Positions 10,949 through 20,342 of a DNA stretch of 64,000 nt are shown one piece after another (position 1 is the first letter of the stretch; each line of letters starts with the position of its first letter). The DNA is taken from NCBI RefSeq assembly GCF_003056055.1, contig NZ_PYFP01000001.1, positions 1,798,001-1,862,000 on the forward strand, in the 5' to 3' direction. The notes beneath the pieces were generated by a model. The model did no database searches. It had not been told where the DNA came from and was given only the letters and a program-made list of their open reading frames with translations. This stretch comes from Glaciimonas sp. PCH181 (lineage in GTDB: Bacteria > Pseudomonadota > Gammaproteobacteria > Burkholderiales > Burkholderiaceae_D). The position numbers were made by a program, and so were the translations under genes.

Positions 10949-11344
10949 TTTGGGAGGGTGGGGAGAGGTTCTGTTATGTGATGATTGAAACGGTTAGCGC
11001 TCCGTAGAGGCTTTGTAGGGGGTAGCACGACAGCTAATCACTTTTTCTTGCTGCGGCTAGGCGCCCACGCAGAAAACGTCACCAAAAATAAGTTGAATTT
11101 CAAGACAGTTGCTTCGGGTTCCCAAATTTTTTAGCTGTCACTCGGAAATAGGCGGGAAACATGTTTGAATGCAGCGAGTTGGTTTCTCGACCCGGCAAAC
11201 GCCTGAGACATTTGGGGACCCGAAAGGCAGCGATACCTGTGGTCGCCTTCTTTTTGGCTGCTTTTTCTGCCGGGCCACTCTCGGCTGGCATCAACGGAGA
11301 AAAACCCGTTTCAATTACCAACGAACCAAAACCAACACAAAAAT
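10949..11344. other. 396-bp non-coding region, possible dispersed repeat
   Basis: Short frames exist on both strands (for example 11100-11354 minus and 11161-11442 plus), but none has a convincing start or family match. The minus frame has low-complexity Ala/Lys and a segment (FRVPKCLRRLPGRE) that I suspect recurs as a spurious ORF in related genomes. I see no RNA gene. Confidence 0.3.
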
Positions 11345-12256
11345 TTATGCCCATTCATCAATCAACGGCCCAGCCTCTTCAATCAAAAAATCCTTCAACG
11401 CCCCAGCAGCAGGAGAAAGCCGCTTCCCCTTCAAATGCGTAACATGCCAATGCCGCACAACCGGCAATCCCGCAATATCCAACAAAACCAAATGCCCGGA
11501 AGCCAACTCATGCCGAGTAGTCCGCAGCGACAAAAAACTCAACCCCATATCCGCCATAACAGCCTGTTTAATCGTCTCGTTACTAGGCATTTCCATTACA
11601 ATATTCGGACTAATACCCTTCTCCAAAAACAATCTCTCCATCGATTGCCGCGTACCAGAACCACTCTCCCGCACCACAAAATCCTGCCCATTCAAGATAG
11701 ACAACGGCGCATTCCGCCGACGCGATAAAGGATGCCCAGGCGCGCTAACAATCCCCAGCGGATTAGTAGCAAACGCCACAGCGACTGTATCAATCGTATC
11801 GGGCGCCCGCCCCATAATCACCAAATCAATCTCATTTCGCACCAGCGAATTCATAATGCTTTCGCGATTATGAATATGCAACACCACCTGAATCGCCGGA
11901 TATTGCTGACGAAAGCGCACCAGCAACATCGGCACGAAGTATTTCGCCGTGCTGACAATCGCCAATTCCACGCGTCCCTTCTTCAACTCACGCCGCTCCG
12001 CCATTGCAGCTTCAAGCAACGTCAATTGCGCCAACGCATCAAACGCATATTGCCGAAAATCCACACCCGCTGCAGTCAGCAACATCTTCCGGCCAACCTG
12101 CTCCAGCAACGGCGTACCAATCGCATTCTCAAGCTGACGCAGCTGCATCGACACCGCTGGCTGCGTAACATGCAATTTCTCAGCCGCCCGAGAAATCGAC
12201 AATTCTCGCGCGACTTCAAGAAAAGTATCCAATTGGCGAAGGGTATATTGGCGCAT
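11345..12256 (-). CDS. LysR-family regulator, CbbR-like
   Basis: The 303-residue protein has an N-terminal winged HTH (residues 1-60: YTLRQLDTFLEVARELSISR, then AAEKLHVTQPAVSMQLRQLE) and a periplasmic-binding-protein-like effector domain from about 90 to 290. The HTH sequence is most like CbbR/CysB-group regulators. No Calvin-cycle operon is in view, so the regulated genes are unknown. It is divergent from gap across a 295-base gap, the usual arrangement for a LysR protein and its target; LysR proteins also usually repress their own gene. Control of gap, a carbon-metabolism gene, is therefore the simplest proposal. Confidence 0.85.
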   Translation of the reverse strand: MRQYTLRQLDTFLEVARELSISRAAEKLHVTQPAVSMQLRQLENAIGTPLLEQVGRKMLLTAAGVDFRQYAFDALAQLTLLEAAMAERRELKKGRVELAIVSTAKYFVPMLLVRFRQQYPAIQVVLHIHNRESIMNSLVRNEIDLVIMGRAPDTIDTVAVAFATNPLGIVSAPGHPLSRRRNAPLSILNGQDFVVRESGSGTRQSMERLFLEKGISPNIVMEMPSNETIKQAVMADMGLSFLSLRTTRHELASGHLVLLDIAGLPVVRHWHVTHLKGKRLSPAAGALKDFLIEEAGPLIDEWA

Positions 12257-12551
12257 AGCGATCTATCTATAAGCGATTACTGATGGAGCAAAAATTTTTA
12301 TTGATTAGTCCGAATGCTAATCGTTTTATATATTGCTGTACATAGATGTCAAACGGGCATCGGGCACAGCCATGCCATGGCGATTCGCTTGATGCATCGC
12401 AACACAAACGCCATTTTTTACCGCAGCCGAATCGCCGATCCGCCGCCCTGATTGGCTTGCTAATCGACTGCCAAATCGAATTGCTTAGTGCATGCATTAC
12501 CGGCGCTGCATGCAGGGCCGTCCACCCATAACGAAACAGAGAAAAGAGACT

Positions 12552-13562
12552 ATGACCATTAAAGTCGCCATCAATGGCTATGGCCGCATCGGCCGCAACA
12601 TCCTCCGTGCGCATTACGAAGGCGGTAAAAAGCATGACATCGAAATCGTTGCGATCAATGATCTGGGCGATCCAAAAACGAATGCCCATCTGACCCAATA
12701 CGATACTGCGCACGGTAAATTTCCAGGCACAGTCACAGTCGATGGCGACGCGATTGTCGTCAACGGCGACCGCATCAAAGTACTGGCGCAGCGCAATCCA
12801 GCCGAGTTGCCATGGGGCGATCTGAAGGTTGACGTCGTACTGGAATGCACCGGTTTCTTCACTACCAAAGAAAAAGCCAGCGCCCATATCCGCGGCGGCG
12901 CCAAGAAAGTCATTATTTCTGCACCGGGCGGCAAAGATGTCGATGCAACGATTGTGTTTGGCGTCAATCACGATGTCCTGAAAGCCACCGACACTGTCAT
13001 TTCTAACGCTTCATGCACGACTAACTGTCTGGCACCGCTGGTCAAGCCACTGAACGACACTATCGGCGTGGTTAATGGCTTGATGACAACGATTCACTCG
13101 TACACCAACGATCAAGTATTGACGGATGTGTATCACGAAGATTTGCGTCGGGCGCGTTCGGCCACGATGAGTATGATCCCGACTAAAACCGGCGCCGCTG
13201 CCGCCGTTGGTCTGGTCTTGCCAGAGCTGAACGGCAAGCTGGATGGTTTCGCGATTCGCGTACCGACCATCAATGTGTCGCTGGTCGATTTATCGTTCGT
13301 TGCTGCCCGTGAAACTACCGTTGAAGAAGTCAACGCGATCTTGAAAGAAGCATCGGAAGGTGCATTGCAAGGCGTCCTGACCTACAACGTAGAACCTTTG
13401 GTATCGGTCGATTTCAACCACAATCCCGCATCGTCGAATTTCGATGCAACGCTGACTAAAGTGTCGGGCAATCTGGTGAAAGTATCAAGCTGGTACGACA
13501 ACGAGTGGGGTTTCTCAAACCGCATGTTGGATACCACTGTTGCACTGATGTCGGCTAAGTAA
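12552..13562 (+). CDS. gap: Glyceraldehyde-3-phosphate dehydrogenase, type I
   Basis: GapA oxidises and phosphorylates glyceraldehyde 3-phosphate to 1,3-bisphosphoglycerate with NAD in glycolysis, or the reverse. The 336-residue product starts [16 protein letters not shown] (Rossmann NAD motif) and has the catalytic cysteine in [13 protein letters not shown] near residue 155, the phosphate-binding TGAAAAVG region and the C-terminal [12 protein letters not shown]. An in-frame upstream codon 20 residues earlier would add a tail not found in the family, and a purine-rich run precedes the chosen ATG. It stands alone, opposite the LysR gene, with the convergent PAS gene 180 bases downstream. Confidence 0.97.
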   Translation: MTIKVAINGYGRIGRNILRAHYEGGKKHDIEIVAINDLGDPKTNAHLTQYDTAHGKFPGTVTVDGDAIVVNGDRIKVLAQRNPAELPWGDLKVDVVLECTGFFTTKEKASAHIRGGAKKVIISAPGGKDVDATIVFGVNHDVLKATDTVISNASCTTNCLAPLVKPLNDTIGVVNGLMTTIHSYTNDQVLTDVYHEDLRRARSATMSMIPTKTGAAAAVGLVLPELNGKLDGFAIRVPTINVSLVDLSFVAARETTVEEVNAILKEASEGALQGVLTYNVEPLVSVDFNHNPASSNFDATLTKVSGNLVKVSSWYDNEWGFSNRMLDTTVALMSAK

Positions 13563-13742
13563 CAACGGCAATAATGGCGCAGGATTGTTGCACCAGTACC
13601 GCAGCAACCCCGCGCCTGTTTAGTAAGTCTGTCCTTCAAATAACGCACCTTACGCAACACGGGAAGGCAGATCAACTCGTCCATACCCGGGCGTTTTTGC
13701 CATCCCGGTTCAATGTGCAAATACTATTCAAGCGGGTATTTA

Positions 13743-15131
13743 TCAGACTATCGGCGTCGTTGGCAGCAATTCCTGAAAGACGGCATCGTATTCATCGCCT
13801 TGGGAAATATCGGTGATAAAGCCTTCTAACGCAAGCAATTCGCCTGCGCTGGAATAGACGCCCGTGCCCTGCTCCCAAACCCATTTATGCGCACCTGAAC
13901 GGCTGATGATGCGATAAATCATCTGGAATTTACCTTGATTGGCGATCTGCTGCTGCACGCAACTCCAGGTGCGGGGTCGGTCCTCGGGATGGATGATCGA
14001 TACGTAGGAGAAATTGGGATTTTCTACCATTTCGTAAGGTTCATAGCCGGTCACTTCAAGGCAGCCATCGCTGACAAATTCAAAAGTCCAGTTTTTGTCA
14101 TTTTTGCAGCGATAAATCATGCCGGGGGTATTGCTGATCAGCGTACTCAGAGAGCGGCGGTTGGCGCGCAGGCTGCTTTCTATCATTTTCATACGGCTGA
14201 TATTGGTCAAAGTACCAACGACGCTTGAGCGCTCATTTTTGCAGGTCGAGATATTTTTTGCACGTAATTCGACCCAATGGGAATCGCCATTTTTGGCAAT
14301 CAAACGGGTCTCCAGCTGACAATTTGGCCGTTTCCCTTGCGTCAGCGATGTCAGATGTGACTCTATTAATGGCCGGTCTTCCGGGTGGATAAAGGACAGC
14401 AACGGCTTGTGCATGCTCTCGGCAACCTTGTGATCGAGCAGATGTTCCCAAGAAGGATTGAGAAATATAATTTCGCTTGCCGCATTGACCTGAAATACAA
14501 TTTGCTCAATCTGATCGATCAGCAGGTGATAGTTGAACTGGTCATTAAAGTTGGTGCTGCTGGATTCTAGCGATGAGGCGGGGGAAAGTTGCAATAGATT
14601 AATATCCGGGCTTCCACCCTCGCGCAAAGGCGATAGCGAGGCCTGCACCGGCAGGATCGTCCCATCGGAGTGCAAGAGACGTAGTTTGATCATGCCGTTT
14701 TTCTCGCCCTCCTGCGCGGCCTGTGCAACCAGACTGGCGAGACACTGATGATCGGCGGGATGCACAAGATTAGTGAGCGGCATGCCAATGATTTGCTCGT
14801 TCATGCCCAGCATGCCAAGTTCGCTGAGGAAAGCTTTGTTGGCAAAAGCGATGCCGTAACCATTCAACACTGCTGCCGGAGTAGAAAGGCCACTGGAAAC
14901 GTCCCGGCCCCACGTAAGGTTGTCGAAACCGGATTCTTTTCGGCTACGTCCGGAACGGATGCCCAGAATTGGATAAATCGCGATCATCAGGGTGGCCGAT
15001 AACATCGTGGCGGTGACGACAGCGAGCGCAGCGAGATATATTTTGAAGGGCGCGTGGCCGTCCCACCATGTGCCAAGCACCAGCATAAAAATAACGCTTA
15101 ACACAAACGTGCTAAAAACATATAGGCTCAT
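13743..15131 (-). CDS. Membrane protein with three PAS domains, no output domain
   Basis: The 462-residue protein has two N-terminal membrane helices (about 5-22 and 28-50) followed by three PAS/PAC sensor modules (about 75-185, 195-310 and 330-455), each ending in a recognisable PAC segment such as VVGTLTNISRMKMIES and LEGFITDISQGDEYD. No kinase, GGDEF, EAL or HTH domain follows: the frame stops right after the third PAC. It could be a stand-alone sensor that modulates the NarX-type kinase encoded divergently 27 bases away, or a kinase that has lost its output half. No downstream remnant of such an output domain is seen before gap. Confidence 0.8.
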   Translation of the reverse strand: MSLYVFSTFVLSVIFMLVLGTWWDGHAPFKIYLAALAVVTATMLSATLMIAIYPILGIRSGRSRKESGFDNLTWGRDVSSGLSTPAAVLNGYGIAFANKAFLSELGMLGMNEQIIGMPLTNLVHPADHQCLASLVAQAAQEGEKNGMIKLRLLHSDGTILPVQASLSPLREGGSPDINLLQLSPASSLESSSTNFNDQFNYHLLIDQIEQIVFQVNAASEIIFLNPSWEHLLDHKVAESMHKPLLSFIHPEDRPLIESHLTSLTQGKRPNCQLETRLIAKNGDSHWVELRAKNISTCKNERSSVVGTLTNISRMKMIESSLRANRRSLSTLISNTPGMIYRCKNDKNWTFEFVSDGCLEVTGYEPYEMVENPNFSYVSIIHPEDRPRTWSCVQQQIANQGKFQMIYRIISRSGAHKWVWEQGTGVYSSAGELLALEGFITDISQGDEYDAVFQELLPTTPIV

Positions 15132-15158
15132 TTGCTTGTACCTTGAACAATTACACTG

Positions 15159-17039
15159 ATGCTTATGAATTGGAATCGAATCCTGAATCCCGGACTATAT
15201 AAAGTCGGCCATTTTCTGGGGGATATCAGTAGCCTGCTTCGGCGACACCCGCTGTATATTCGTCTCGTTGCTTTGTTGTTATGCGTGGCCTTTCTGGTCG
15301 TGTTAATGCAGGCGGGCTCACTTTATCTAATGGATTATATTCCACATAATCAATCCGCCATCCAAAAAATCTATCATCAAAAAATCTTCTGGGGCCGTGA
15401 AGTCGATACCGCCAATGAGATGGCGCCTGCCGATGCCAAGAGCGCCATGGACTCGCTGAGGAACGATTACTTCAATACCGATGATCCCTTGTTTGTCTGG
15501 CTGGTGGAGAAGGACGATAAGGCTTGTACGCTGGCGCTAAAGACGTTGAAGACGGCGCAGGAAAATTTTGAATTCGCCGGTGCACATCAATTGCCAATAC
15601 AAGAAAGATTGCATCTGGCGAAATTGGTGGTGCAAGCGTATGCGCCGCTTGCTACTGCTTTACAGACCGACATCGATACCAAGCAATCCGTTATTTCACT
15701 GCTGCAATTAGTCAGCATGGGACTGATACTGTGCTGCCTTGGAACGGTGGCGCTAGACGCCAGACGGATTTTGGTCGATAGACTGGATCGTTTAATGTCG
15801 ATGGTATCAAAGGGCTTTGTTCCCGGAAGAAGCGATACCGATGTGAATGAGTTTGCCCGCCTTGAGCATATGGTGTATGAACTTTCTGCCCGATTGGAAG
15901 GGATTAAGGCGGAAACGGAATGGATCAATCAAACCACCAGCGAGCGCATCCGGCGCATGATGCGCTCGCAGGATTTCCTCTTCAAATTTATTGAATTAAT
16001 TAACAACGCCACGCTGACGGAAATGACCTTACGCAAGGCGTTATATTCGCTTGAAAAAGCACTGAACGCGAATAACGTAGCGCTGATTTTTACCGAAAAC
16101 GATTCCCCTCTTTTTTACGGACGGGTGCTGTTCTCGCATCATTTGCCCGCGACCTTTCAGGATGCGTTATTTGATGGTCTGGTTGGCTCTGACTCGGCAG
16201 TGAACTTCTTGTCCTCCAACGCCGAGGGCGCGCCGATACGCTGTCTGGCGGTGGCTTTCTCCAGCCCCTCGGGCGAGTTGGGCGTACTGAAAATCGAAGC
16301 GGATGAAGCGCGACTATTTGAAGATGCAGAAATCCAACTGGTTGAAATGACTGCACAATTGTTATCGATGGTGATGGGGTCGCATGGCCGGGAGCAGGAA
16401 GGTCGCCGCGTAGCGTTGCTGGAAGAACGCTCGGCGATTGCCCGCGAGTTGCATGATTCGTTGGCGCAATCGCTATCGTTTATGAAAATACAAATTGCCC
16501 GGCTGCAATCAAATTTTGGCGCGGAGGATGTGCCTGAAGCGGCGATCCATGAAATTGTCGACGATCTGCGCGAAGGATTAAACAACGCTTATCGCGAACT
16601 ACGAGAGTTGCTGGCGACTTTCCGGGTTAACATAGATACGCGCGGTTTATCGTTCTCGATCCAGTCGGCGATTGAAGAATTTTCTAGCCGCTCCAGTCTG
16701 TCAATTACGCTAGATAATCGGTTGGTGAATTGTCGCTTTACGGTGAATGAAGAGCTGCATGTTTTACATGTCGTGCGCGAGGCATTATCAAATATCGTCA
16801 GACATTCGGGTGCGAAAAATGTCACGATTGCGATGGCGTTTCAACCTAACGGAATGATTGTGGTGACGATTGATGATGATGGTGTCGGCTACACTTTTAT
16901 GAGTGAAGAGCCGCACCATTATGGTCAGACGATTATGAAAGAACGCGCTAGCAGCCTTGGCGGCAAGATCGAGGTGTTACGCAGGCGGATCGGTGGCACG
17001 CGGGTAAAGTTGGTATTTACGCCTAAGATGGAACAATAA
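15159..17039 (+). CDS. NarX-type sensor histidine kinase
   Basis: The 626-residue kinase has two membrane helices (about 33-57 and 176-199) enclosing a periplasmic helical sensor, a HAMP-like linker, a GAF-like domain (about 270-395), a HisKA_3 dimerisation domain with the phospho-acceptor histidine in IARELHDSLAQSL (about His432), and a HATPase domain with DDDGVGY near 575. This is the NarX/NarQ/DegS architecture. A NarP-box sensor helix is not obvious, so nitrate as the signal is not established. ATG codons at 15159 and 15165 are both possible starts. It is 23 bases ahead of the response-regulator gene and divergent from the PAS gene. Confidence 0.9.
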   Translation: MLMNWNRILNPGLYKVGHFLGDISSLLRRHPLYIRLVALLLCVAFLVVLMQAGSLYLMDYIPHNQSAIQKIYHQKIFWGREVDTANEMAPADAKSAMDSLRNDYFNTDDPLFVWLVEKDDKACTLALKTLKTAQENFEFAGAHQLPIQERLHLAKLVVQAYAPLATALQTDIDTKQSVISLLQLVSMGLILCCLGTVALDARRILVDRLDRLMSMVSKGFVPGRSDTDVNEFARLEHMVYELSARLEGIKAETEWINQTTSERIRRMMRSQDFLFKFIELINNATLTEMTLRKALYSLEKALNANNVALIFTENDSPLFYGRVLFSHHLPATFQDALFDGLVGSDSAVNFLSSNAEGAPIRCLAVAFSSPSGELGVLKIEADEARLFEDAEIQLVEMTAQLLSMVMGSHGREQEGRRVALLEERSAIARELHDSLAQSLSFMKIQIARLQSNFGAEDVPEAAIHEIVDDLREGLNNAYRELRELLATFRVNIDTRGLSFSIQSAIEEFSSRSSLSITLDNRLVNCRFTVNEELHVLHVVREALSNIVRHSGAKNVTIAMAFQPNGMIVVTIDDDGVGYTFMSEEPHHYGQTIMKERASSLGGKIEVLRRRIGGTRVKLVFTPKMEQ

Positions 17040-17062
17040 AATTAATTACCTGGTGGAGACGT

Positions 17063-17722
17063 ATGAAAGAGAAAATTAAAGTTTTATTGATCGATGACCA
17101 TGCCCTTTTCCGCAAGGGGGTGCGACAGATTATTTCCATCGATCCGCATTTCGAGATCGTCGGCGAAGCAGCATCCGGTCAAGAGGGACTAGATCTGGCG
17201 CAGAAATTACTGCCGGATATGGTGCTGGTCGATCTCAACATGAAGGGCATGAACGGGCTTGAAACCTTGCGCCGGTTCAAAGCCACCACGCTGAATGCGC
17301 GCTATATCGTGCTGACAGTGTCGGATGCCGAGGATGATTTGCTGGAAGCGTTGCGGGCTGGCGCCGATGGCTATCTTCTTAAGGATATGGAGCCGGAAGA
17401 TTTGTGCGCCAATCTTCTCAAGGCGTCTACTGGCGTCACCGTTTTACAGGACAGTTTGACGGAGGTATTGAAGAACGCGTTACTGGAACCGGTCTCTAAA
17501 AAAATTACCAGCGATGCGGCACTGACAGAACGCGAGCACGAAATTCTGGAATGCCTTGCCAATGGTATGAATAACAAAACCATCGGGCGTTATCTCGGCA
17601 TCAGCGATATGACGGTTAAGGTGCATATCAAGAATTTGCTGCGGAAACTGAATCTGACCAGCAGATTGGAAGCGGCAGTCTGGAAGTATCAAAACAAACC
17701 GAAGAAGGTATCGGAATCTTAA
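17063..17722 (+). CDS. NarL/FixJ-family response regulator
   Basis: The 219-residue protein has a receiver domain (1-120) with the acidic pair Asp11-Asp12, the phospho-acceptor Asp57 in VLVDLNMKG, a Thr in YIVLTVSD and a Lys in YLLKDMEP, then a LuxR-type HTH (about 150-212) with LTEREHEILECLANGMNNKT. GGTGGAGACGT precedes the ATG. It is the partner of the upstream NarX-type kinase. The nearest candidate target is the convergent membrane-protein/permease operon, but no NarL-type heptamer array was found there. Confidence 0.93.
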   Translation: MKEKIKVLLIDDHALFRKGVRQIISIDPHFEIVGEAASGQEGLDLAQKLLPDMVLVDLNMKGMNGLETLRRFKATTLNARYIVLTVSDAEDDLLEALRAGADGYLLKDMEPEDLCANLLKASTGVTVLQDSLTEVLKNALLEPVSKKITSDAALTEREHEILECLANGMNNKTIGRYLGISDMTVKVHIKNLLRKLNLTSRLEAAVWKYQNKPKKVSES

Positions 17723-17744
17723 ATACGCAACGCTATCCCCTTAT

Positions 17745-17774
17745 CAGACAGGCAGTTTTTACACTGCCTGTCTG
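17745..17774. other. 12-bp perfect hairpin between convergent genes
   Basis: CAGACAGGCAGT (17745-17756) pairs fully with ACTGCCTGTCTG (17763-17774) around a 6-base loop. It overlaps the stop and last codons of the minus-strand 99-residue gene. T-runs are absent on both sides, but the position between two convergent genes suggests a bidirectional terminator or transcript-end stabiliser. Confidence 0.5.
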
Positions 17775-18058
17775 CGATTGCGGAACAGTTCACTGCGCAC
17801 CCGCGCCCAGTAATAAGCATCCATCACAGAGATGGCATAAACAAACAAACCGCCCGCAAACCGCCCCACCATTGATACATGCGGATCAGCGACCTGATAG
17901 GTAATCAATCCTAAAATCACCCCGAACAAAATGATCATCAGACCACGTACTGACGTGTTGTTCAGCACTTGCCCCATCCCCGGCAGAAGTATGGCGACCA
18001 GCATCACGACGTAGGGGGATATTGGCGGCTTTAAATGATCCCTTTGACTAATTTTCAT
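17759..18058 (-). CDS. Small membrane protein, 99 residues, three helices
   Basis: I do not recognise a named family. Three hydrophobic helices are visible (about 15-32, 39-57 and 64-84), the first with a PGMGQ motif like that in TM2/DUF5683-type proteins and the last ending DAYYWARVR. The start codon overlaps the stop of the 221-residue gene by 4 bases (ATGA), so it is translationally coupled and ends the permease operon. A hairpin overlaps its 3' end. Probably an inner-membrane accessory protein; function unknown. Confidence 0.7.
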   Translation of the reverse strand: MKISQRDHLKPPISPYVVMLVAILLPGMGQVLNNTSVRGLMIILFGVILGLITYQVADPHVSMVGRFAGGLFVYAISVMDAYYWARVRSELFRNRRQAV

Positions 18059-18720
18059 GTGCGCAAAGCCCCTTCCAATTTTTTTCGCAGATCAATGGCA
18101 GCATGCAGCAATCCCGACACCGCTTCCTTTGGGATAGGCAAGCCGTCAAAAGCAGCATTGCGCATCAGCAGATATTCACCCCGATCACCCTGCTTGATCA
18201 GATAAGTAATTCTGACCAAGGTCGGTGTAATTAACAGTTCCTTCACCTTCTCATCGCTGAACAGTTCTGGCACAAAATTTCCCAAATCTTCAAGTGAGAC
18301 TGGCATGCCCTGATACTTCACCATGGCATGTTGAGGCCAATCCGCTGGGATCGGCAACGCGCCATTCCATCCCCAACCCGGACTATAAAATTCGGTATTT
18401 TGAGGACGGACCAGTACGTCAAGACTGCCAGGCGTTCTTTGCTTGCCGGTAACGGTAATCGTCAGCCAGAGCGGCGGTACTTTTCGCATGGATAATGTAT
18501 CAACCAACGCTTCAAACATCACAGGATAATCTTCAACACTTCCTCGCAACGTTGGGAAGCCGATGGTTTCGCGCGTTTCTGATACCTGTGTCAACAGGGC
18601 TGAACAATCATTAAAAATATTACCGCGGCCATTGCGGGCATTCAGCGCGTCGCTACGATAACGCCAATAAAGCATGGCGGCCATACAAGCCGCCGATGCT
18701 GCGATCACTAAATTTTGCAT
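18055..18720 (-). CDS. Uncharacterised membrane-anchored protein, 221 residues
   Basis: The product has an N-terminal hydrophobic anchor (about 2-20, VIAASAACMAAMLYWRY) and a long soluble domain with no signature that I recognise. Notable segments are LWLTITVTGKQRTPGSLDV and a Trp-rich FYSPGWGWNGALPIPADWP. Such composition suggests a periplasmic or membrane-associated domain. It lies 39 bases after the permease gene and overlaps the 99-residue gene by 4, so it belongs to the same operon. Alternatives such as a lipoprotein are unlikely because no lipobox is present. Confidence 0.65.
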   Translation of the reverse strand: MQNLVIAASAACMAAMLYWRYRSDALNARNGRGNIFNDCSALLTQVSETRETIGFPTLRGSVEDYPVMFEALVDTLSMRKVPPLWLTITVTGKQRTPGSLDVLVRPQNTEFYSPGWGWNGALPIPADWPQHAMVKYQGMPVSLEDLGNFVPELFSDEKVKELLITPTLVRITYLIKQGDRGEYLLMRNAAFDGLPIPKEAVSGLLHAAIDLRKKLEGALRT

Positions 18721-18759
18721 AGAGTATGAGAGCGATTATGTGTAAGTTTCACCATGCCT

Positions 18760-20154
18760 TTAATAACCTTTTGGACGCGGCCATGGCATCGTAAATTGAT
18801 CGGCCCGTTTCACAAATTTATAGCGGCGCAAAGTGAACCAGATAGACGCGATGATGTAAAACGCCATGATCGATAGCAGCGCAGAACCATAGCCCAAAAA
18901 CGTGGCGAAATAAGTCGCACTGCACAGGATCAATAATGTAATCGCAGGGATCGGATGAAATGGGTGAATATAGCCGCGATGGATACTACCCAAAGGCCAC
19001 ATTTTTCTGAACTTGAAAATATTGAATGACATGAACGTATACCCCAGCAAACCTGACAGGATAGCGAACGTAATCACTTGATCAAGCAAGCCCGTGAACG
19101 CAAATGAAACTGCAATCGGCACCAGAAAAATAATTGAGCGATAAGGCGTGCGATAGCGCGGATGAATCGCGCCGAAAAATGCGGGCATATAGCGGTCGCG
19201 TCCAAGCGAAAACCATGCACGGGAAGCATCATTAATACAGCCATTGGCGGAGGCAATCGCGGCAAACATGGTGGCCACAAACAGCAGCAATTGCAATTTA
19301 GTATTGCCGAGTATGCTTGCAGCGTCATATAACGGGGTCACCGCTTGCCCGAGGTATTGCCATGGCATCAGCGCAGTACAAATAAACCAGGTCAGCGACG
19401 CGGCGACCAACAATGTAATCATGCCGCCCATCGTGCCGAGCGGAATCGAACGCCCTGCCGACCGGACTTCTTCCGCAGCCTGACAAGTACCTTCAATGCC
19501 TAGGTAATACCACATCCCAAATTGCAGCGCGGCCACTACGCCTATCCATCCATATGGCAAATTAGTCAGCAATGCTTCATGTTGCAAGACCTTGCCCGGA
19601 TTCATCGGATCGACTGCAAGAAAAAGCACCAGGATAGACGTGAACGCAATCAGCGTAATGACAAAGTTAAGCGTGAGTGTGGCAAAGACGCCGCGATAAT
19701 TTAGCCACGCCAGAAATGCAATCGTCAGCACCACGAACGGTTTTGGGTCCAATCCCGGATGTCCCAATACTTCAGCGCCAGCCTTCATCAGATCGCCAAC
19801 GACGAGTGCGTCGGCTGCGCATAACATCGTGTAGGCCATCACTAAATACAAACCGACATTGAAGGCCATCAACGGTCCGATAATATGTTTTGCCTGCGTA
19901 TATTGGCCCCCTGCTGCGGCTACCGTCGAGGTTACTTCTGAGTCGATCATGGCAACACAGGTATACAGCAAACCAATCACCCAACAGGCAATGAGCGAAC
20001 CATAAGCGCCGCCTTTGGCTACTGAAAAATTCCAGCCCATAAACTCGCCCACCAACACAATACCCACCCCTAGCGCCCATATATGAAAAGGGTTAAGCAC
20101 TTTAAGCATCGCTATGCGCGGCTTATCGATGACCTCTGCATTATTTACACTCAC
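18760..20154 (-). CDS. APC-superfamily amino-acid/ethanolamine-type permease
   Basis: The 464-residue inner-membrane transporter has about 12 helices. The first carries the APC signature (FHIWALGVGIVLVGEFMGWN), similar to ethanolamine permease (Eat) members, and AAAGGQYTQAKHIIGPLMAF follows near 95-115. It is expected to import an amino acid or amine by proton symport or exchange; the substrate is unknown. A TTG start at 20190 would add 12 residues, but two GTG codons at 20157 and 20154 sit just after AAGGAG and I choose the second. Three small membrane-protein genes precede it and two unknown genes follow, all on the same strand. Confidence 0.85.
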   Translation of the reverse strand: MSVNNAEVIDKPRIAMLKVLNPFHIWALGVGIVLVGEFMGWNFSVAKGGAYGSLIACWVIGLLYTCVAMIDSEVTSTVAAAGGQYTQAKHIIGPLMAFNVGLYLVMAYTMLCAADALVVGDLMKAGAEVLGHPGLDPKPFVVLTIAFLAWLNYRGVFATLTLNFVITLIAFTSILVLFLAVDPMNPGKVLQHEALLTNLPYGWIGVVAALQFGMWYYLGIEGTCQAAEEVRSAGRSIPLGTMGGMITLLVAASLTWFICTALMPWQYLGQAVTPLYDAASILGNTKLQLLLFVATMFAAIASANGCINDASRAWFSLGRDRYMPAFFGAIHPRYRTPYRSIIFLVPIAVSFAFTGLLDQVITFAILSGLLGYTFMSFNIFKFRKMWPLGSIHRGYIHPFHPIPAITLLILCSATYFATFLGYGSALLSIMAFYIIASIWFTLRRYKFVKRADQFTMPWPRPKGY

Positions 20155-20201
20155 CACTGTTCTCCTTGATTTTTTAGACGGCTTTATCAAACCTTACGCA
20201 T

Positions 20202-20342
20202 TTACTCATCGCCTTCGCGAGAGCTCATGAGAAAGTCTTCGTCATATTGTTTGGAAACATTAATAGCATCGGCCACTATCCAGGTCAGTAAGATGGCGGC
20301 AATCGCCCATGCCAGATAAGGCAAAATATCGAAAAAATTCAT
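20202..20342 (-). CDS. 46-residue single-helix membrane protein
   Basis: Reading by hand from the ATG at 20342 gives a 46-residue product: a short N-terminus (MNFFDILPY), one hydrophobic helix (about residues 8-25, LAWAIAAILLTWIVADAI) and an acidic C-terminus ending SSREGDE. Its ATG overlaps the stop of the 135-residue gene (ATGA), so it is translationally coupled, and the permease gene begins 47 bases later. The size and layout are those of small accessory subunits of membrane transporters or oxidases. Function is unknown; I infer that it assists the permease. Confidence 0.7.
   Translation of the reverse strand: MNFFDILPYLAWAIAAILLTWIVADAINVSKQYDEDFLMSSREGDE

Noticed and set aside
11161..11442. 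93-residue plus-strand frame with a signal-like stretch
   Set aside because: Overlaps the antisense end of the LysR gene; the hydrophobic run is short and the rest low-complexity.
12267..12971. 234-residue minus-strand frame across the gap promoter
   Set aside because: Overlaps the 5' half of gap in antisense; no family match and no start signal.
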